From positions 124,001 through 188,000 of the forward strand of contig CAZCTC010000001.1 in the NCBI GenBank assembly GCA_964501335.1: a stretch of 64,000 nucleotides of DNA, given 5' to 3'. Below are positions 30,616-39,614 of this stretch, in pieces. Position 1 is the stretch's first letter. The number at the start of each line of letters is the position of its first letter. Made by a program: the position numbers and the translations under genes. The notes under the pieces were generated by a model. That model searched no databases and had not been told where the DNA came from. It saw only the letters and a program-made list of their open reading frames with translations. The DNA is from CAZCTC01 sp964501335 (lineage in GTDB: Bacteria > Chloroflexota > Anaerolineae > B4-G1 > SLSP01).

Positions 30616-31452
30616 ATGGCCCGTTGGATTGGACTCGGCTTGCTGATTTTGGGAGGGATCGGCCTGCTTTACTGGCAGCTGATCCTGGCAGAAGGTGCCT
30701 ATTTAGGGCGCCGCGTCGTCACCTGGCTCTATGACTGGAGCGCCCACCTCTACGATCGCATCAAAAACTACGATCCCGGCTACGAACAATGGTTTCTCGG
30801 ATTGCCGCTCTCCCGAGCCCTGGCCCTCTTCCCCGACCCTCTGGTCCTGGATGTCGCCACCGGCACCGGGCGCCTCGCCCGCACCCTCTTTGAACAGGCC
30901 GGCTTTCACGGCCGGCTGATTGGAGTCGATCTCTCCCGTAAAATGCTTTCCGAAGCCGCTCAGGCCGTAGAACCCTGGAAAGATCGCATCACCCTTCTGC
31001 ACCAGGATGCCCAACAACTGCCCTTTCCCGACGCCACCTTCGACGCCGTGACCAGTCTGGAAGCCCTGGAATTCACCCCGGACCCCGCCGGCGTCCTGCG
31101 TGAAATGGTCCGCGTCCTCCGTCCCGGCGGCGTTCTGCTCGTCTCCAACCGCATCGGCCAGGGCGCCCGCTACATGCCCGGCCGCACCTTTACCCCGGAA
31201 GCCTTTGAAGAACTGCTGCACACCCTGCCGCTCGAAATGATCCGCATCCAGCCCTGGCAGGAAGATTACGATCTGGCCTGGGCAGTCAAACAAGGCATCG
31301 CCGGCCCTACCGGAATGCGCCGGCTGGACGAAATCCTGCGCTGCCCTCACTGCGGATCTCCCTTACAGGCTGAAACCCGGGCCTTGCAATGTCGCACCCA
31401 GACTCGCCACCGCTTTCCCATCGCCGGAGACGGCGTCGTCGAGTTGACATGA
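30616..31452 (+). CDS. Membrane-anchored class I SAM methyltransferase with C-terminal zinc ribbon
   Basis: 278 residues from the ATG at 30616, two bases after the previous stop. An N-terminal membrane segment (WIGLGLLILGGIGLLYWQL) is followed by the methyltransferase core: motif I LDVATGTGRLA at 78-88, the acidic LIGVDLSRKM near 103, LPFPDATFDAV near 135 and VLRPGGVLLVSN. The end contains CPHCGSP near 243 and a later Cys pair region, a Trm112-like ribbon. Probably a UbiE-like methyltransferase acting at the membrane. Substrate unknown. The stop overlaps the next start (ATGA). Confidence 0.85.
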   Translation: MARWIGLGLLILGGIGLLYWQLILAEGAYLGRRVVTWLYDWSAHLYDRIKNYDPGYEQWFLGLPLSRALALFPDPLVLDVATGTGRLARTLFEQAGFHGRLIGVDLSRKMLSEAAQAVEPWKDRITLLHQDAQQLPFPDATFDAVTSLEALEFTPDPAGVLREMVRVLRPGGVLLVSNRIGQGARYMPGRTFTPEAFEELLHTLPLEMIRIQPWQEDYDLAWAVKQGIAGPTGMRRLDEILRCPHCGSPLQAETRALQCRTQTRHRFPIAGDGVVELT

Positions 31453-32585
31453 TTGGACCGGGACGTGCAGGCGGATTCTCTTCACGGCGGTTTCGCGCTG
31501 TGCTCCTCAAAGAATTTCGCCACATCTGGCGTGATGTGCGGACCCTGCTTCTGGTCATCCTCGCCCCGCCGCTGCTGCTCTGGCTGCTCGCCAACATCTT
31601 CCAGCTGGATTCTCAACGCGCGCGCTTTGCCGTCTGGGATCTTGACAATTCCCCAACCTCCCGCCGTTACACCGCCATGTTGACCTCCGACGGCGACTTC
31701 ACGCTGGTCCGTTACATCCACTCGGAAGCTGAAATCGAGCCGCTGTTGCAAAGCGGAGAAGCCGCCTTCATTTTGATCCTCCCGGATGGCTTCAGCGATT
31801 ACCTCCTCAGCGGCCGACCTTCCGAAATCCAGGCAGTCTTCGACGGCTCCGATGCCATCCGGGCCCCCCAGGCCCTCGGAGCCCTGGAACAGCGTACCCA
31901 GGCCTTCAATCAACAAATCCTGCTCCAGGGTCGCTCCCTGCCGCCCGCCCCCCTCACCATGGATTATTCGGTCTGGTACAATCCCTCCCTGAAATCTGCG
32001 TTCAGCATGGTCCCCGGCCTCATCCCGATCGTCATGACCATGCCGGCCCTGGCCTTCGCGCTCTCTCTGGCCCGGGAACGAGAGCTGGGCTCCTTTGAAG
32101 GCTTAATCGCCACTCCCGTTCAGGGGCCGGAATATCTCCTGGGCAAAGGCCTGGCCTATATCGTCCTGGGACTTGCCGGCATCTTTCTCACCTGGGGTGT
32201 GGCCGTCATCGTCTTTTCCGTTCCCTTCCGCGGCTCCTTCCTCCTCTACGTCGGCCTCTCCATCATCTACCTCGCCGCCACCAACGGCATCGTGATGGCA
32301 CTCTCCCGCTTCATCCACAGCCAGCAAATCGCCCTTTTCGTCATCCTGCTCTATTTCTTCGTTCCCAGCTTTTTCGTGGGCGGGCTGGTCTTACCGCCCC
32401 CGGTCGGTCCCGAGAAAATTATCCCCGACATCATCCCCACCACCCACTTCATCGTCATCACCCGCAGCCTCTTTCTCAAAGCCCTGCCGCTTTCCGCCCT
32501 GGCCCGTCCCGTCTTAATTCTTATCGGCATGACCATTGCCGGGCTGGTCCTGGCGCTGCTCAGCTTCCGCAAACGGCTGGTTTGA
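31449..32585 (+). CDS. ABC-2 type export permease, first of pair
   Basis: 378 residues from the ATG at 31449, which overlaps the upstream stop by four bases. It starts MIGPGRAGGFSSRRFRAVLL with the amphipathic LLKEFRHIWRD typical of YbhR/YbhS-like permeases. A first membrane segment is followed by a large extracytoplasmic domain and then five segments, including RERELGSFEGLIATPVQGPE. It should form a heterodimer with the next protein. No ATPase gene accompanies the pair. Confidence 0.85.
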   Translation: MIGPGRAGGFSSRRFRAVLLKEFRHIWRDVRTLLLVILAPPLLLWLLANIFQLDSQRARFAVWDLDNSPTSRRYTAMLTSDGDFTLVRYIHSEAEIEPLLQSGEAAFILILPDGFSDYLLSGRPSEIQAVFDGSDAIRAPQALGALEQRTQAFNQQILLQGRSLPPAPLTMDYSVWYNPSLKSAFSMVPGLIPIVMTMPALAFALSLARERELGSFEGLIATPVQGPEYLLGKGLAYIVLGLAGIFLTWGVAVIVFSVPFRGSFLLYVGLSIIYLAATNGIVMALSRFIHSQQIALFVILLYFFVPSFFVGGLVLPPPVGPEKIIPDIIPTTHFIVITRSLFLKALPLSALARPVLILIGMTIAGLVLALLSFRKRLV

Positions 32586-32586
32586 C

Positions 32587-33699
32587 ATGTTGAGCCTGCA
32601 TACTATCTGGGCCATCGCCAGCAAAGACCTGCGGCAATTTTTCCGTGATTTCACGCTGATGCTCTTTATCCTGCTCATGCCCGTAGCCCAACTTATCCTG
32701 CTCGCCATGGCCACCGGTCAGGGCTATTCCAATCTCAATATCGCCCTGATGGATCAGGATCACAGCTCCCAAAGTCGACGATTCATCGCCCTGCTCACCG
32801 CCGCCACCGACTTCAAGATCGTGGCCTACCCGGAAACCTGGGACGAAGGCATCAGCCTCCTGGAACAAGGCGAAATCAATGCTTTCATCGTCATCCCCCA
32901 TGGCCTGGGCGAAGCCCTGATCGATCCCAGCGGAGATGGCGTCTCCATTCAATTGCTCGTCGACGGCTCGAACAACCTCACCGGGGGGGTCGCCGTTGCC
33001 AGCGTCGGCACGGTCGTCCGTAAACTGGTCGCGCACTATCCCCAGGCCTCTGCCGGCGGCATCGTCATCCATCCCCAGATGCGTTACAATCCTACCGTCA
33101 GCGGCCGCACCCAAACCATCCCCATTCAGGTCGGTTTTATCATCTATCAGGTAACGCTCGGCGTGGCCATTCTGGGGCTCACCCGGGAACGCGAACTGGG
33201 CACCCTGGAACAGTTGATGGTCACCCCCATCCGCTATCCCGAACTGCTGATCGGCAAAGCCCTGCCCCCACTGCTCATCGGCGTCGTCGATTTTCTGATC
33301 ATGTATGCCGTCGCCCGTTTCATTTTCAACATCCCCATGCTCGGCTCGATGGCCTTCCTGACCTTCGGCACCTTGATTTTCATCAGCGTCCAGATCGTCT
33401 GGGCCATGTTGATCTCCGCCATCTCCAGCACTCAACAACAGGCCATCCTGTTAGGCTTCATCCAATCCATGATCGATGTGGCCCTTTCCGGCTACATCGT
33501 CCCGGTTCAGGACATGCCGGTCGTTTTGCAGACCGCCGCTCAAATCGTCCCGCTGCACCACTACATGATTTTCATCCGCAGCGTGATGCTCAAAGGCGCC
33601 GGTTTCGACGTCCTCTGGCCCCGTCTGGCCATCATGGCCGGCGTGATGCTCTTCTACACCGTCATTGCAGTGCGCGTCCTGGGCCGCCGCTTGAACTAA
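32587..33699 (+). CDS. ABC-2 type export permease, second of pair
   Basis: 370 residues from the ATG at 32587, one base after the preceding stop. It has the same layout as its neighbour: SKDLRQFFRD, membrane segment, extracytoplasmic domain with DQDHSSQSRRF, and RERELGTLEQLMVTPIRYPE before the remaining segments. Pairs of this sort (YbhS/YbhR) are usually encoded with a two-domain ATPase (YbhF). None lies within this gene run, so the ATPase must be elsewhere. Confidence 0.85.
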   Translation: MLSLHTIWAIASKDLRQFFRDFTLMLFILLMPVAQLILLAMATGQGYSNLNIALMDQDHSSQSRRFIALLTAATDFKIVAYPETWDEGISLLEQGEINAFIVIPHGLGEALIDPSGDGVSIQLLVDGSNNLTGGVAVASVGTVVRKLVAHYPQASAGGIVIHPQMRYNPTVSGRTQTIPIQVGFIIYQVTLGVAILGLTRERELGTLEQLMVTPIRYPELLIGKALPPLLIGVVDFLIMYAVARFIFNIPMLGSMAFLTFGTLIFISVQIVWAMLISAISSTQQQAILLGFIQSMIDVALSGYIVPVQDMPVVLQTAAQIVPLHHYMIFIRSVMLKGAGFDVLWPRLAIMAGVMLFYTVIAVRVLGRRLN

Positions 33700-33714
33700 T
33701 TTTTCAACTTGAGC

Positions 33715-33855
33715 GTTCAGCCCGAAAAAGAAAAAAGCCCATGTTTTCGCGGGCTTTCTGAAGCCCACGAAAATATGGATTAAAATAAATTCTCTCCCCA
33801 TCCAGCGCGTCGTATCTTACGAAGAAAACACCGGGTGCGGGACGCACAAACGCCG
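33715..33855 (+). repeat. Dispersed MITE/REP-like element, direct copy
   Basis: Lead-in AAAAAAGCCC, hairpin 33740-33777 (CATGTTTTCGCGGGC, loop TTTCTGAAG, minor mismatches), CCCATCCAGCGCGTCGTATC and GGTGCGGGACGC. It is followed at 33910-33940 by TCTACTG iterations, the complement of AGTAGACAG at 9925. Confidence 0.85.
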
Positions 33856-33953
33856 CCCACCATGAAAATAGAACGGGTCTAAAACAGTAACCCCGGCCCC
33901 TATCGGCCCTGTCTACTGTTTACTTTCTACTGTCTACTGATTAAGGAGGTCCT

Positions 33954-36092
33954 GTGGATCCTAACGCCATCATTGCAGCCGTCGCCAGTGACACCAAACT
34001 CGAACTCGTCCGGGTTCAAGCGGCCGTCACTTTGCTCGACGACGGCAACACCATCCCCTTCATCGCCCGCTACCGTAAAGAAGTCACCCGGTTGCTCGAT
34101 GAAGAACAACTGCGCCAGATCGAAGAACGCCTCATCTACCGACGCAACCTCGAAGAGCGCCGTGAAACCATTCTGCATTCACTTCAAGAACAAAATGTCC
34201 TCACCCCTGAGTTGCAAGCCGCCGTCGAAAGCGCCGACACGCAGCAACGGCTGGAGGACCTTTACCGACCCTACAAACCCAGGCGCCGTACCCGCGCCAC
34301 CATCGCCCGCGAGAAGGGCCTCGAACCGCTTGCCCGCCTGATCCTGGAACAGATTGCCGACGGCAGCCGAAACGATCTGGCCCAGCCCTATCTCAACGAC
34401 GAAGTCCCCAACCTGGAAGAAGCCTTCGCCGGCGCCCGCGACATCGTCGCTGAAATCATCGCCGACGATCCCGAAGTGCGGGCCGAAATGCGCGACCTGG
34501 CCCAGCGCCGCGGTAAGATCACCGCCGCCGCCCCCGATGAAGCGAAAGACCCCGACGGCGTCTATCGGCTCTACTACAACTTCAACGGCGACCTGCGCAA
34601 CCTGAAACCGCACCAGATCCTGGCCCTCAACCGCGGCGAACGCGAAGAGGTCCTGAAACTCAACGTCGACCTGCCCGAAGCGGAATCGCTCGGCGTGATG
34701 GGCAGCCATTACCCGCTGCGCCCCGGCAGCCCCCTCGCCGAAGAGATGGCCGCCGCCCGCAAAGACAGCTTCGACCGCCTGTTGCAGCCCGCCGTGGAAC
34801 GCGACATGCGCGCCGCCCTGACCGAAGCCGCCGACCAGCATGCCATCCAGGTCTTCGCCACCAACCTGCGCGCCCTGCTGCTCCAACCACCCCTGCGCGG
34901 CCAGACCGTGCTGGGCATCGATCCCGGCTATCGCACCGGCTGCAAGGTCGCCATCGTCGATCCCACCGGCAAAGTGCTGGCCACCGACGTGATCTATCCC
35001 GAGCGCAACCGCGAAGAAGCCAAAACCAAACTCAACCGGCTCGCCCGCCAACACAACGTCACGGTGATCGATATCGGCAACGGCACCGCCGGCCGCGAAA
35101 CCGAAGCCCTCGTCGCCGAACTGATCGCCGCGGGACTTTCCGTCCGTTACACCATCGTCAACGAAGCCGGCGCCTCGGTCTATTCCGCCTCCCCCCTGGC
35201 CCGCGCCGAACTGCCCGATCTGGATGTCTCGCTGCGCGGGGCCGTCTCCATCGCCCGCCGCCTGCAAGATCCCCTCGCCGAACTGGTCAAGATCGACCCC
35301 AAAGCCATCGGCGTGGGACTCTACCAGCACGATGTCAATCAAAAGGCCCTGGGGGAATCGCTCGACGATGTCGTCGAATCGGCCGTCAACCGCGTCGGCG
35401 TCGATGTCAACACCGCCTCGCCGGCCCTCCTGCAATCGGTCTCCGGCATCGGTCCCAAAATGGCCCAGGCCATCGTCGCCCACCGCGACAGCAACGGCCC
35501 CTTCGCCAAACGTGACACCCTGCGCAAAGTCACCGGCCTCGGCCCCAAGACCTACCAACAGGCCGCCGGCTTCCTGCGCATCGTCGAAGGCACCGAACCA
35601 CTCGACGCCACCCCCATCCACCCCGAAAGCTACGGCGTCGCCCGGGCCCTGCTCCAGAAACTCAACCTGCCGCTCGGCGCCCGAGAAATGAGCCGGCGCA
35701 TCACCGAATTCAAACGCACCACCGATCTGGACCAGCTCGCCGCCGAATTGAACACCGGCCGGCCGACCCTTGACGATATCCTGGAAGCGCTCTCGCGCCC
35801 CGGCCGCGACCCCCGCGACGACCTGGAAGGCCCCATCCTGCGCAAAGACGTGCTCAGCATGGAAGACCTGCAACCCGGGATGCAGCTCAAAGGCACCATC
35901 CGCAACGTCGTCGATTTCGGCGCCTTCGTCGACATCGGCGTCAAACGCGACGGCCTGATCCACATCAGCCGCATGGGCGCCACCTACGTCCGCTCGCCGC
36001 ACGAAAAAGTCGCCGTCGGCGACATCGTCCACGTCGAAGTCGTCGAAGTCGACAAGGAACGCGGTCGCATCAGCCTGGCCCTGATAGAATAA
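33954..36092 (+). CDS. tex: Tex-like S1 RNA-binding protein
   Basis: 712 residues, GTG start with AAGGAGG five nt upstream. Order of parts: Tex N-terminal helical domain, YqgF/RNase H-like domain with LGIDPGYRTGCKVAIVD near 320, paired helix-hairpin-helix with VSGIGPKMAQAIV near 495 and VTGLGPKTYQQAAGF near 525, and a C-terminal S1 domain from about 639 (DFGAFVDIGVKRDGLIHISR). Tex binds nucleic acids and affects transcription and ribosome quality; its precise role varies. The protein ends right after S1, slightly shorter than E. coli Tex. A stand-alone S1 gene with close similarity to this terminus follows 500 nt downstream. Confidence 0.93.
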   Translation: MDPNAIIAAVASDTKLELVRVQAAVTLLDDGNTIPFIARYRKEVTRLLDEEQLRQIEERLIYRRNLEERRETILHSLQEQNVLTPELQAAVESADTQQRLEDLYRPYKPRRRTRATIAREKGLEPLARLILEQIADGSRNDLAQPYLNDEVPNLEEAFAGARDIVAEIIADDPEVRAEMRDLAQRRGKITAAAPDEAKDPDGVYRLYYNFNGDLRNLKPHQILALNRGEREEVLKLNVDLPEAESLGVMGSHYPLRPGSPLAEEMAAARKDSFDRLLQPAVERDMRAALTEAADQHAIQVFATNLRALLLQPPLRGQTVLGIDPGYRTGCKVAIVDPTGKVLATDVIYPERNREEAKTKLNRLARQHNVTVIDIGNGTAGRETEALVAELIAAGLSVRYTIVNEAGASVYSASPLARAELPDLDVSLRGAVSIARRLQDPLAELVKIDPKAIGVGLYQHDVNQKALGESLDDVVESAVNRVGVDVNTASPALLQSVSGIGPKMAQAIVAHRDSNGPFAKRDTLRKVTGLGPKTYQQAAGFLRIVEGTEPLDATPIHPESYGVARALLQKLNLPLGAREMSRRITEFKRTTDLDQLAAELNTGRPTLDDILEALSRPGRDPRDDLEGPILRKDVLSMEDLQPGMQLKGTIRNVVDFGAFVDIGVKRDGLIHISRMGATYVRSPHEKVAVGDIVHVEVVEVDKERGRISLALIE

Positions 36093-36594
36093 TTTCCCAC
36101 CCGTGCCGTCAACCTGAAACACAAAAGAAAGAAAAGCCCAGCTATTTGGTGGCTTCAGAAAGCCGCCGAAATTATGAATCAAAATCATTTCTCTCTCCTA
36201 TCCGGCGCGTCGTATCTTACAAGGAAAGTAGACAGCCTGCGTCGCCGGGACGGCTCTGGAAAAGGCTTGTATTTTCGTGCGCATCAGAATGCGCACGAAA
36301 ATACAAACAAAAAAACTATCTCCCCTATCCGACGCGTCGTATCTTACGAGTGAAGTACCCGGTGCGGGGCGTAAAAACGCCCCCCGCACACATCAACCGG
36401 TGTAGTCGGTCTGAAAAACAAAAGAAAGAAAAACCCATATTTTGGGCGGCTTTCTGAAGCCGCCCAAAATATGAATCAAAATCATTTCTCTCTCCCATCC
36501 GGCGCGTCGTATCTTACGAGTGAAGTACCCGGTGCGGGACGTAAAAATGCCCACCGCACAGGTAGAAAACAAACAAATAACGGAGGAACTTAAT
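36093..36594 (+). repeat. Three consecutive copies of the dispersed element
   Basis: Copies lie at about 36105-36240 (hairpin about 36142-36177, imperfect), 36260-36400 (hairpin 36269-36305, perfect GTATTTTCGTGCGCA arms) and 36405-36565 (hairpin 36436-36473). Copies two and three share GCGTCGTATCTTACGAGTGA and GTACCCGGTGCGG almost base for base. The last ends ACCGCACAGGT, the expected terminal repeat. No gene seen. Confidence 0.85.
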
Positions 36595-36858
36595 ATGCCC
36601 GATCTCGAAAACCCCACCGGCTTAACCTTAGATGAACTCAAACCCGGCATGCAATTCCGCGGCACCGTCCGCAGCCTGGCCACCTTCGGCGCCTTCGTCG
36701 ATATCGGTCTCAAAGAACAGGGCCTGATCCACATCAGCCGCATGGGCAAACCGGTCAAATCGCCCGGCGAAAGAGTCTCAGTCGGCGACGTCGTCATCGT
36801 CACCGTCATCGAAGTCAACCGCGAACATCGCCGTATCAGTCTGGCCTTAGTTGAGTAG
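36595..36858 (+). CDS. Stand-alone S1 RNA-binding domain protein
   Basis: 87 residues from the ATG at 36595 with CGGAGGA upstream; an in-frame extension to 36520 would translate repeat sequence. Almost the entire chain is one S1 domain: LKPGMQFRGTVRSLATFGAF, VDIG, GLIHISRMG and RRISLALVE. These blocks match the C-terminal S1 domain of Tex just upstream better than one expects for unrelated S1 proteins, so it probably arose by duplicating that module. A small RNA-binding protein, perhaps acting on ribosomes or mRNA; inference. Confidence 0.85.
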   Translation: MPDLENPTGLTLDELKPGMQFRGTVRSLATFGAFVDIGLKEQGLIHISRMGKPVKSPGERVSVGDVVIVTVIEVNREHRRISLALVE

Positions 36859-36936
36859 TTTGTTTTCCGCACCCCCGGAAAATAGAAAATTTCCGTAATC
36901 ATTTAAGTCCATTCATTCTCATTCAAGGAGGCCCGC

Positions 36937-38238
36937 ATGTCACTCAACGGAAACGCAACCGAACTCAGCGAAAAGGCCAAAAAAGCCATCAATGCCTGGT
37001 GTATGTACGACTGGGGCAGTTCCGGCTTCTCCACCACCATCGAAGCCACCGTCCTTCCCGTCTACTTCTCCACCGTCATTGCCGCCAACCTGGGACAAAC
37101 CGCCCTCAGTTATTGGGCCTATCTCAATGCCTTTGCCCTCCTGGTCTCTGCCATCCTCTCCCCCATCCTGGGCAGTCTGGCCGATTACACCGGCAGCAAA
37201 AAACGTTTTCTGCTGACCTTCGCCTCCGTCGGCATCCTGGCAACCGCCTTAATGTTCTTTTTGGATGCCGGAGCCTGGGTCCTGGCTCTGGGACTCTTCT
37301 TCTTCGGCACCATCGGCCTCAGCGGCTCCTACGTCTTCTATGACTCCCTCCTGCCCCACGTCGCCCCGCCCGACAAAATCGACTACGTCTCCTCCAAAGG
37401 CTACGCCCTGGGCTATGTCGGCGGCGGCATCCTGCTGGCCGCCAACATCGCCATGATCAACTCCCTGGACGGGACCCTGGGGGTTCGGCTCTCCCTCCTC
37501 AGCGTTGCCGTCTGGTGGGCAATTTTCACCATCCCCTTGATTCTCCACGTCTCGGAACCTGAAGCACACGGCGGGATGCTCCCTAAAGGTCTGCCCCCGA
37601 TCCAGGCCAGCTTCATGCAACTGCGCCAGACCTTCGGAGAGATCCGCAAATACCGCGAACTCTTCAAGTATCTCATCGCCTTCTGGCTCTTCAACGACGG
37701 CATCGGCACCATCATCAAAATGGCCACCATCTACGGCTCGAAGCTGGGAATTGGGAATAACGACCTGATCGGCGCGCTGCTCTTGACCCAATTCGTCGGC
37801 ATCCCCTTCTCCCTGCTCTTCGGCCGCTTCAGCAAAGTGCTCGGCACCAAACGCAGCATCATGGCCGGCCTGGGCTGGTATGCCGTTATTACCGTGGCCG
37901 CCTATTTCATGAGCGTGGGCTGGCACTTCTGGGCCCTGGCCTTTGCGGTAGGCATGGTCCAGGGTGGAACGCAGGGCCTCAGCCGCAGCCTCTTCGGCCA
38001 GATGGCCCCCAGAGCCCGCAGCGCCGAATTCTTCGGTTTCTACGATGTCTCCAGCAAGTTCGCCGGCATCCTGGGACCGCTGCTCTTCGGCGTCATCAAC
38101 GACAGAATCGGCTCCCCGCAGCTGGCCATCGCCGCCATCTGCATCTTCTTCCTGGCCGGGATCTTCCTGCTCACCCGCGTCAATGAAGCCGAAGGCATCC
38201 GCATCGCCGAACTGGAAAACGCCAAAGCCGGAGCGTAA
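36937..38238 (+). CDS. UMF1-family MFS transporter
   Basis: 433 residues, CAAGGAGG ribosome site. It begins with a soluble stretch and then WCMYDWGSSGFSTTIEATVLP, the hallmark of the UMF1 (Atg22-like) branch of the major facilitator superfamily, with about twelve membrane segments and LADYTGSKKRF between segments two and three. Substrates are not firmly known for bacterial members; Atg22 exports amino acids from the vacuole. Monocistronic by appearance, with a strong terminator hairpin at 38261-38300. Confidence 0.88.
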   Translation: MSLNGNATELSEKAKKAINAWCMYDWGSSGFSTTIEATVLPVYFSTVIAANLGQTALSYWAYLNAFALLVSAILSPILGSLADYTGSKKRFLLTFASVGILATALMFFLDAGAWVLALGLFFFGTIGLSGSYVFYDSLLPHVAPPDKIDYVSSKGYALGYVGGGILLAANIAMINSLDGTLGVRLSLLSVAVWWAIFTIPLILHVSEPEAHGGMLPKGLPPIQASFMQLRQTFGEIRKYRELFKYLIAFWLFNDGIGTIIKMATIYGSKLGIGNNDLIGALLLTQFVGIPFSLLFGRFSKVLGTKRSIMAGLGWYAVITVAAYFMSVGWHFWALAFAVGMVQGGTQGLSRSLFGQMAPRARSAEFFGFYDVSSKFAGILGPLLFGVINDRIGSPQLAIAAICIFFLAGIFLLTRVNEAEGIRIAELENAKAGA

Positions 38239-38260
38239 TCCTTTTCAGGTCTGTTCGATT

Positions 38261-38304
38261 TATATATTCGCGCGCCCCGAGAGGGGCGCGCGAATATATA
38301 AAAA
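38261..38304. terminator. Perfect hairpin terminator after the UMF1 gene
   Basis: 18-bp perfect stem (TATATATTCGCGCGCCCC), loop GAGA, 22 nt after the stop. Confidence 0.85.
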
Positions 38305-38500
38305 CGCCATACCGCATAATTCACTCAGATTTCACCGCCAAGGTGCCGAGGGCGCAGAGAAAAAAGCTCATGTTTTTGCGCGCATCAGAATACGCGAGAA
38401 AACACAAACAAAAAACTCTCACTGCCTGCTTCGCACAGCGCGTCGCTTTTTACCAAACAAAAGCCTTTTGCGGGACGTGAAGATGCTAAACTGCACAAAT
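38305..38500 (+). repeat. Dispersed element, direct copy, with joined generic phrase
   Basis: 38305-38360 repeats the phrase at 28570-28620 (CATAATTCACTCAGATT and GGCGCAGAG-type end). Then comes an imperfect hairpin (about 38369-38405), CACAGCGCGTCGCTTTTTAC and TTTTGCGGGACGTG. Confidence 0.8.
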
Positions 38501-38549
38501 AAAAACACCCTCTGCCATTAGCCTGAAAACAACAAAAGGAGCAAAAAAT

Positions 38550-39236
38550 ATGGATACATCGAAATATTATCCTGACCTCAAAGCCTTCAGCCTTGCAAAA
38601 CTTAAAAATCTGTTCGAAACCACCCGCCTGCTTCCCAGCCAACAACTGCTTAAAGAAAAGATCGAGGAACGCTTCGCCCAACTGGAACAACAGGGGATTG
38701 AAAACCTGGAACAACTACAAAAAGCGCTGAAAACGCCCGCCCTGGTTAAGTCGTATGCTCAAACCAGCGGAGTGCCCGCCGATTATCTGACATTGCTCCG
38801 ACGCGAAGTCAACAGCTATCTTCCTCAACCCGTCGATCTGAAAGAATTTCCCGGAGTCAATCCTGACGTTGTTCAAAAATTACAAACGCTCGGCATCAAA
38901 AACACTCAACAACTTTTCCCATATGTCTTGACTCCAGCCTCGCGCAGTGAATTCGCCGCCCAACATCAGATCTCCCCGGAAGAGTTGCTGGAATTGACCC
39001 GCCTCACGGACGTGGTCCGCATCAAATGGGTAGGCCCCAAATTCGCCCGGCTTCTGACCGCATCCTCCTACAACACCCTGGAAAAGATCGCCCGTTCCAA
39101 TCATGAAGAACTCTACAAAGACCTGATTCGGGTCAATGAAGAACTCGGCATTTATCAGGGCCGGTTCGGCATCGAAGACATGAATTCCTGGGTCAATGTC
39201 GCCGTTCAACAGGTTCCCCAGGTTATTCAATATTAA
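38550..39236 (+). CDS. DUF4332-like helix-hairpin-helix protein
   Basis: 228 residues, AAAGGAG ribosome site. All-helical. Two stretches look like DUF4332/HhH units: LKEFPGVNPDVVQKLQTLGI near 92-111 and RLTDVVRIKWVGPKFARLL near 150-168, where 'VGPKFARLL...YNTLEKIA' follows the DUF4332 pattern. Such domains may bind DNA or protein; no function is established. No signal peptide. It stands alone between two intergenic repeats. Confidence 0.8.
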   Translation: MDTSKYYPDLKAFSLAKLKNLFETTRLLPSQQLLKEKIEERFAQLEQQGIENLEQLQKALKTPALVKSYAQTSGVPADYLTLLRREVNSYLPQPVDLKEFPGVNPDVVQKLQTLGIKNTQQLFPYVLTPASRSEFAAQHQISPEELLELTRLTDVVRIKWVGPKFARLLTASSYNTLEKIARSNHEELYKDLIRVNEELGIYQGRFGIEDMNSWVNVAVQQVPQVIQY

Positions 39237-39239
39237 AAA

Positions 39240-39412
39240 TCCCGAATTAACGACGGTTTCTGCCTCCCGCACCCGGCCCTCTCCCCCTGAGATGCGCCGC
39301 GCAGGGCAGAGGGAGAGAGTTTTTTGTTTATGTTTGCGCGCGCATTCTGAGGCGCGCGCAAACATGTTTTTTCCAGAGCCGCCCCGGCGACACAGGCTGT
39401 CTACTCTCTTTG
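39240..39412 (-). repeat. Dispersed MITE/REP-like element, inverted copy
   Basis: Plus-strand order CCGCACCCGGCCCTCTCCCC, GATGCGCCGCGCAGGGCAGA, GAGAGAGTTTTTTG, then hairpin 39330-39366 (TGTTTGCGCGCGC arms, loop ATTCTGA). It continues into a 36-bp segment (39371-39406) that is the reverse complement, with two changes, of 36226-36262. Confidence 0.8.
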
Positions 39413-39527
39413 GTCTTTTCCAGAACCGCCCCGCCGACATCCGCTCCCCCCGCCCTTCACCGTTGCACCAAACCGACAAATCATTACGTTTCCCTTCGTC
39501 CAGCTTCCAGTCTTCCATTCCCCCTCC

Positions 39528-39555
39528 TTGCCATGCCGCTAAAAGCAGGTAGAAT
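39528..39555 (+). promoter_or_regulatory. Promoter of the MurJ-like gene
   Basis: TTGCCA (39528-39533), 16-nt spacer, TAGAAT (39550-39555). Transcription would start near 39562. Confidence 0.5.
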
Positions 39556-39614
39556 TCTTCCGTTCTGGCGCAGTTTATTTCAGAATGTCCTATAAGGTCG
39601 TAACGGTCTTTTTG

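Noticed and set aside
34179..36188. 669-codon minus-strand open frame opposite tex
   Set aside because: Antisense shadow of a clear Tex gene with biased Gly/Asp/Phe composition.
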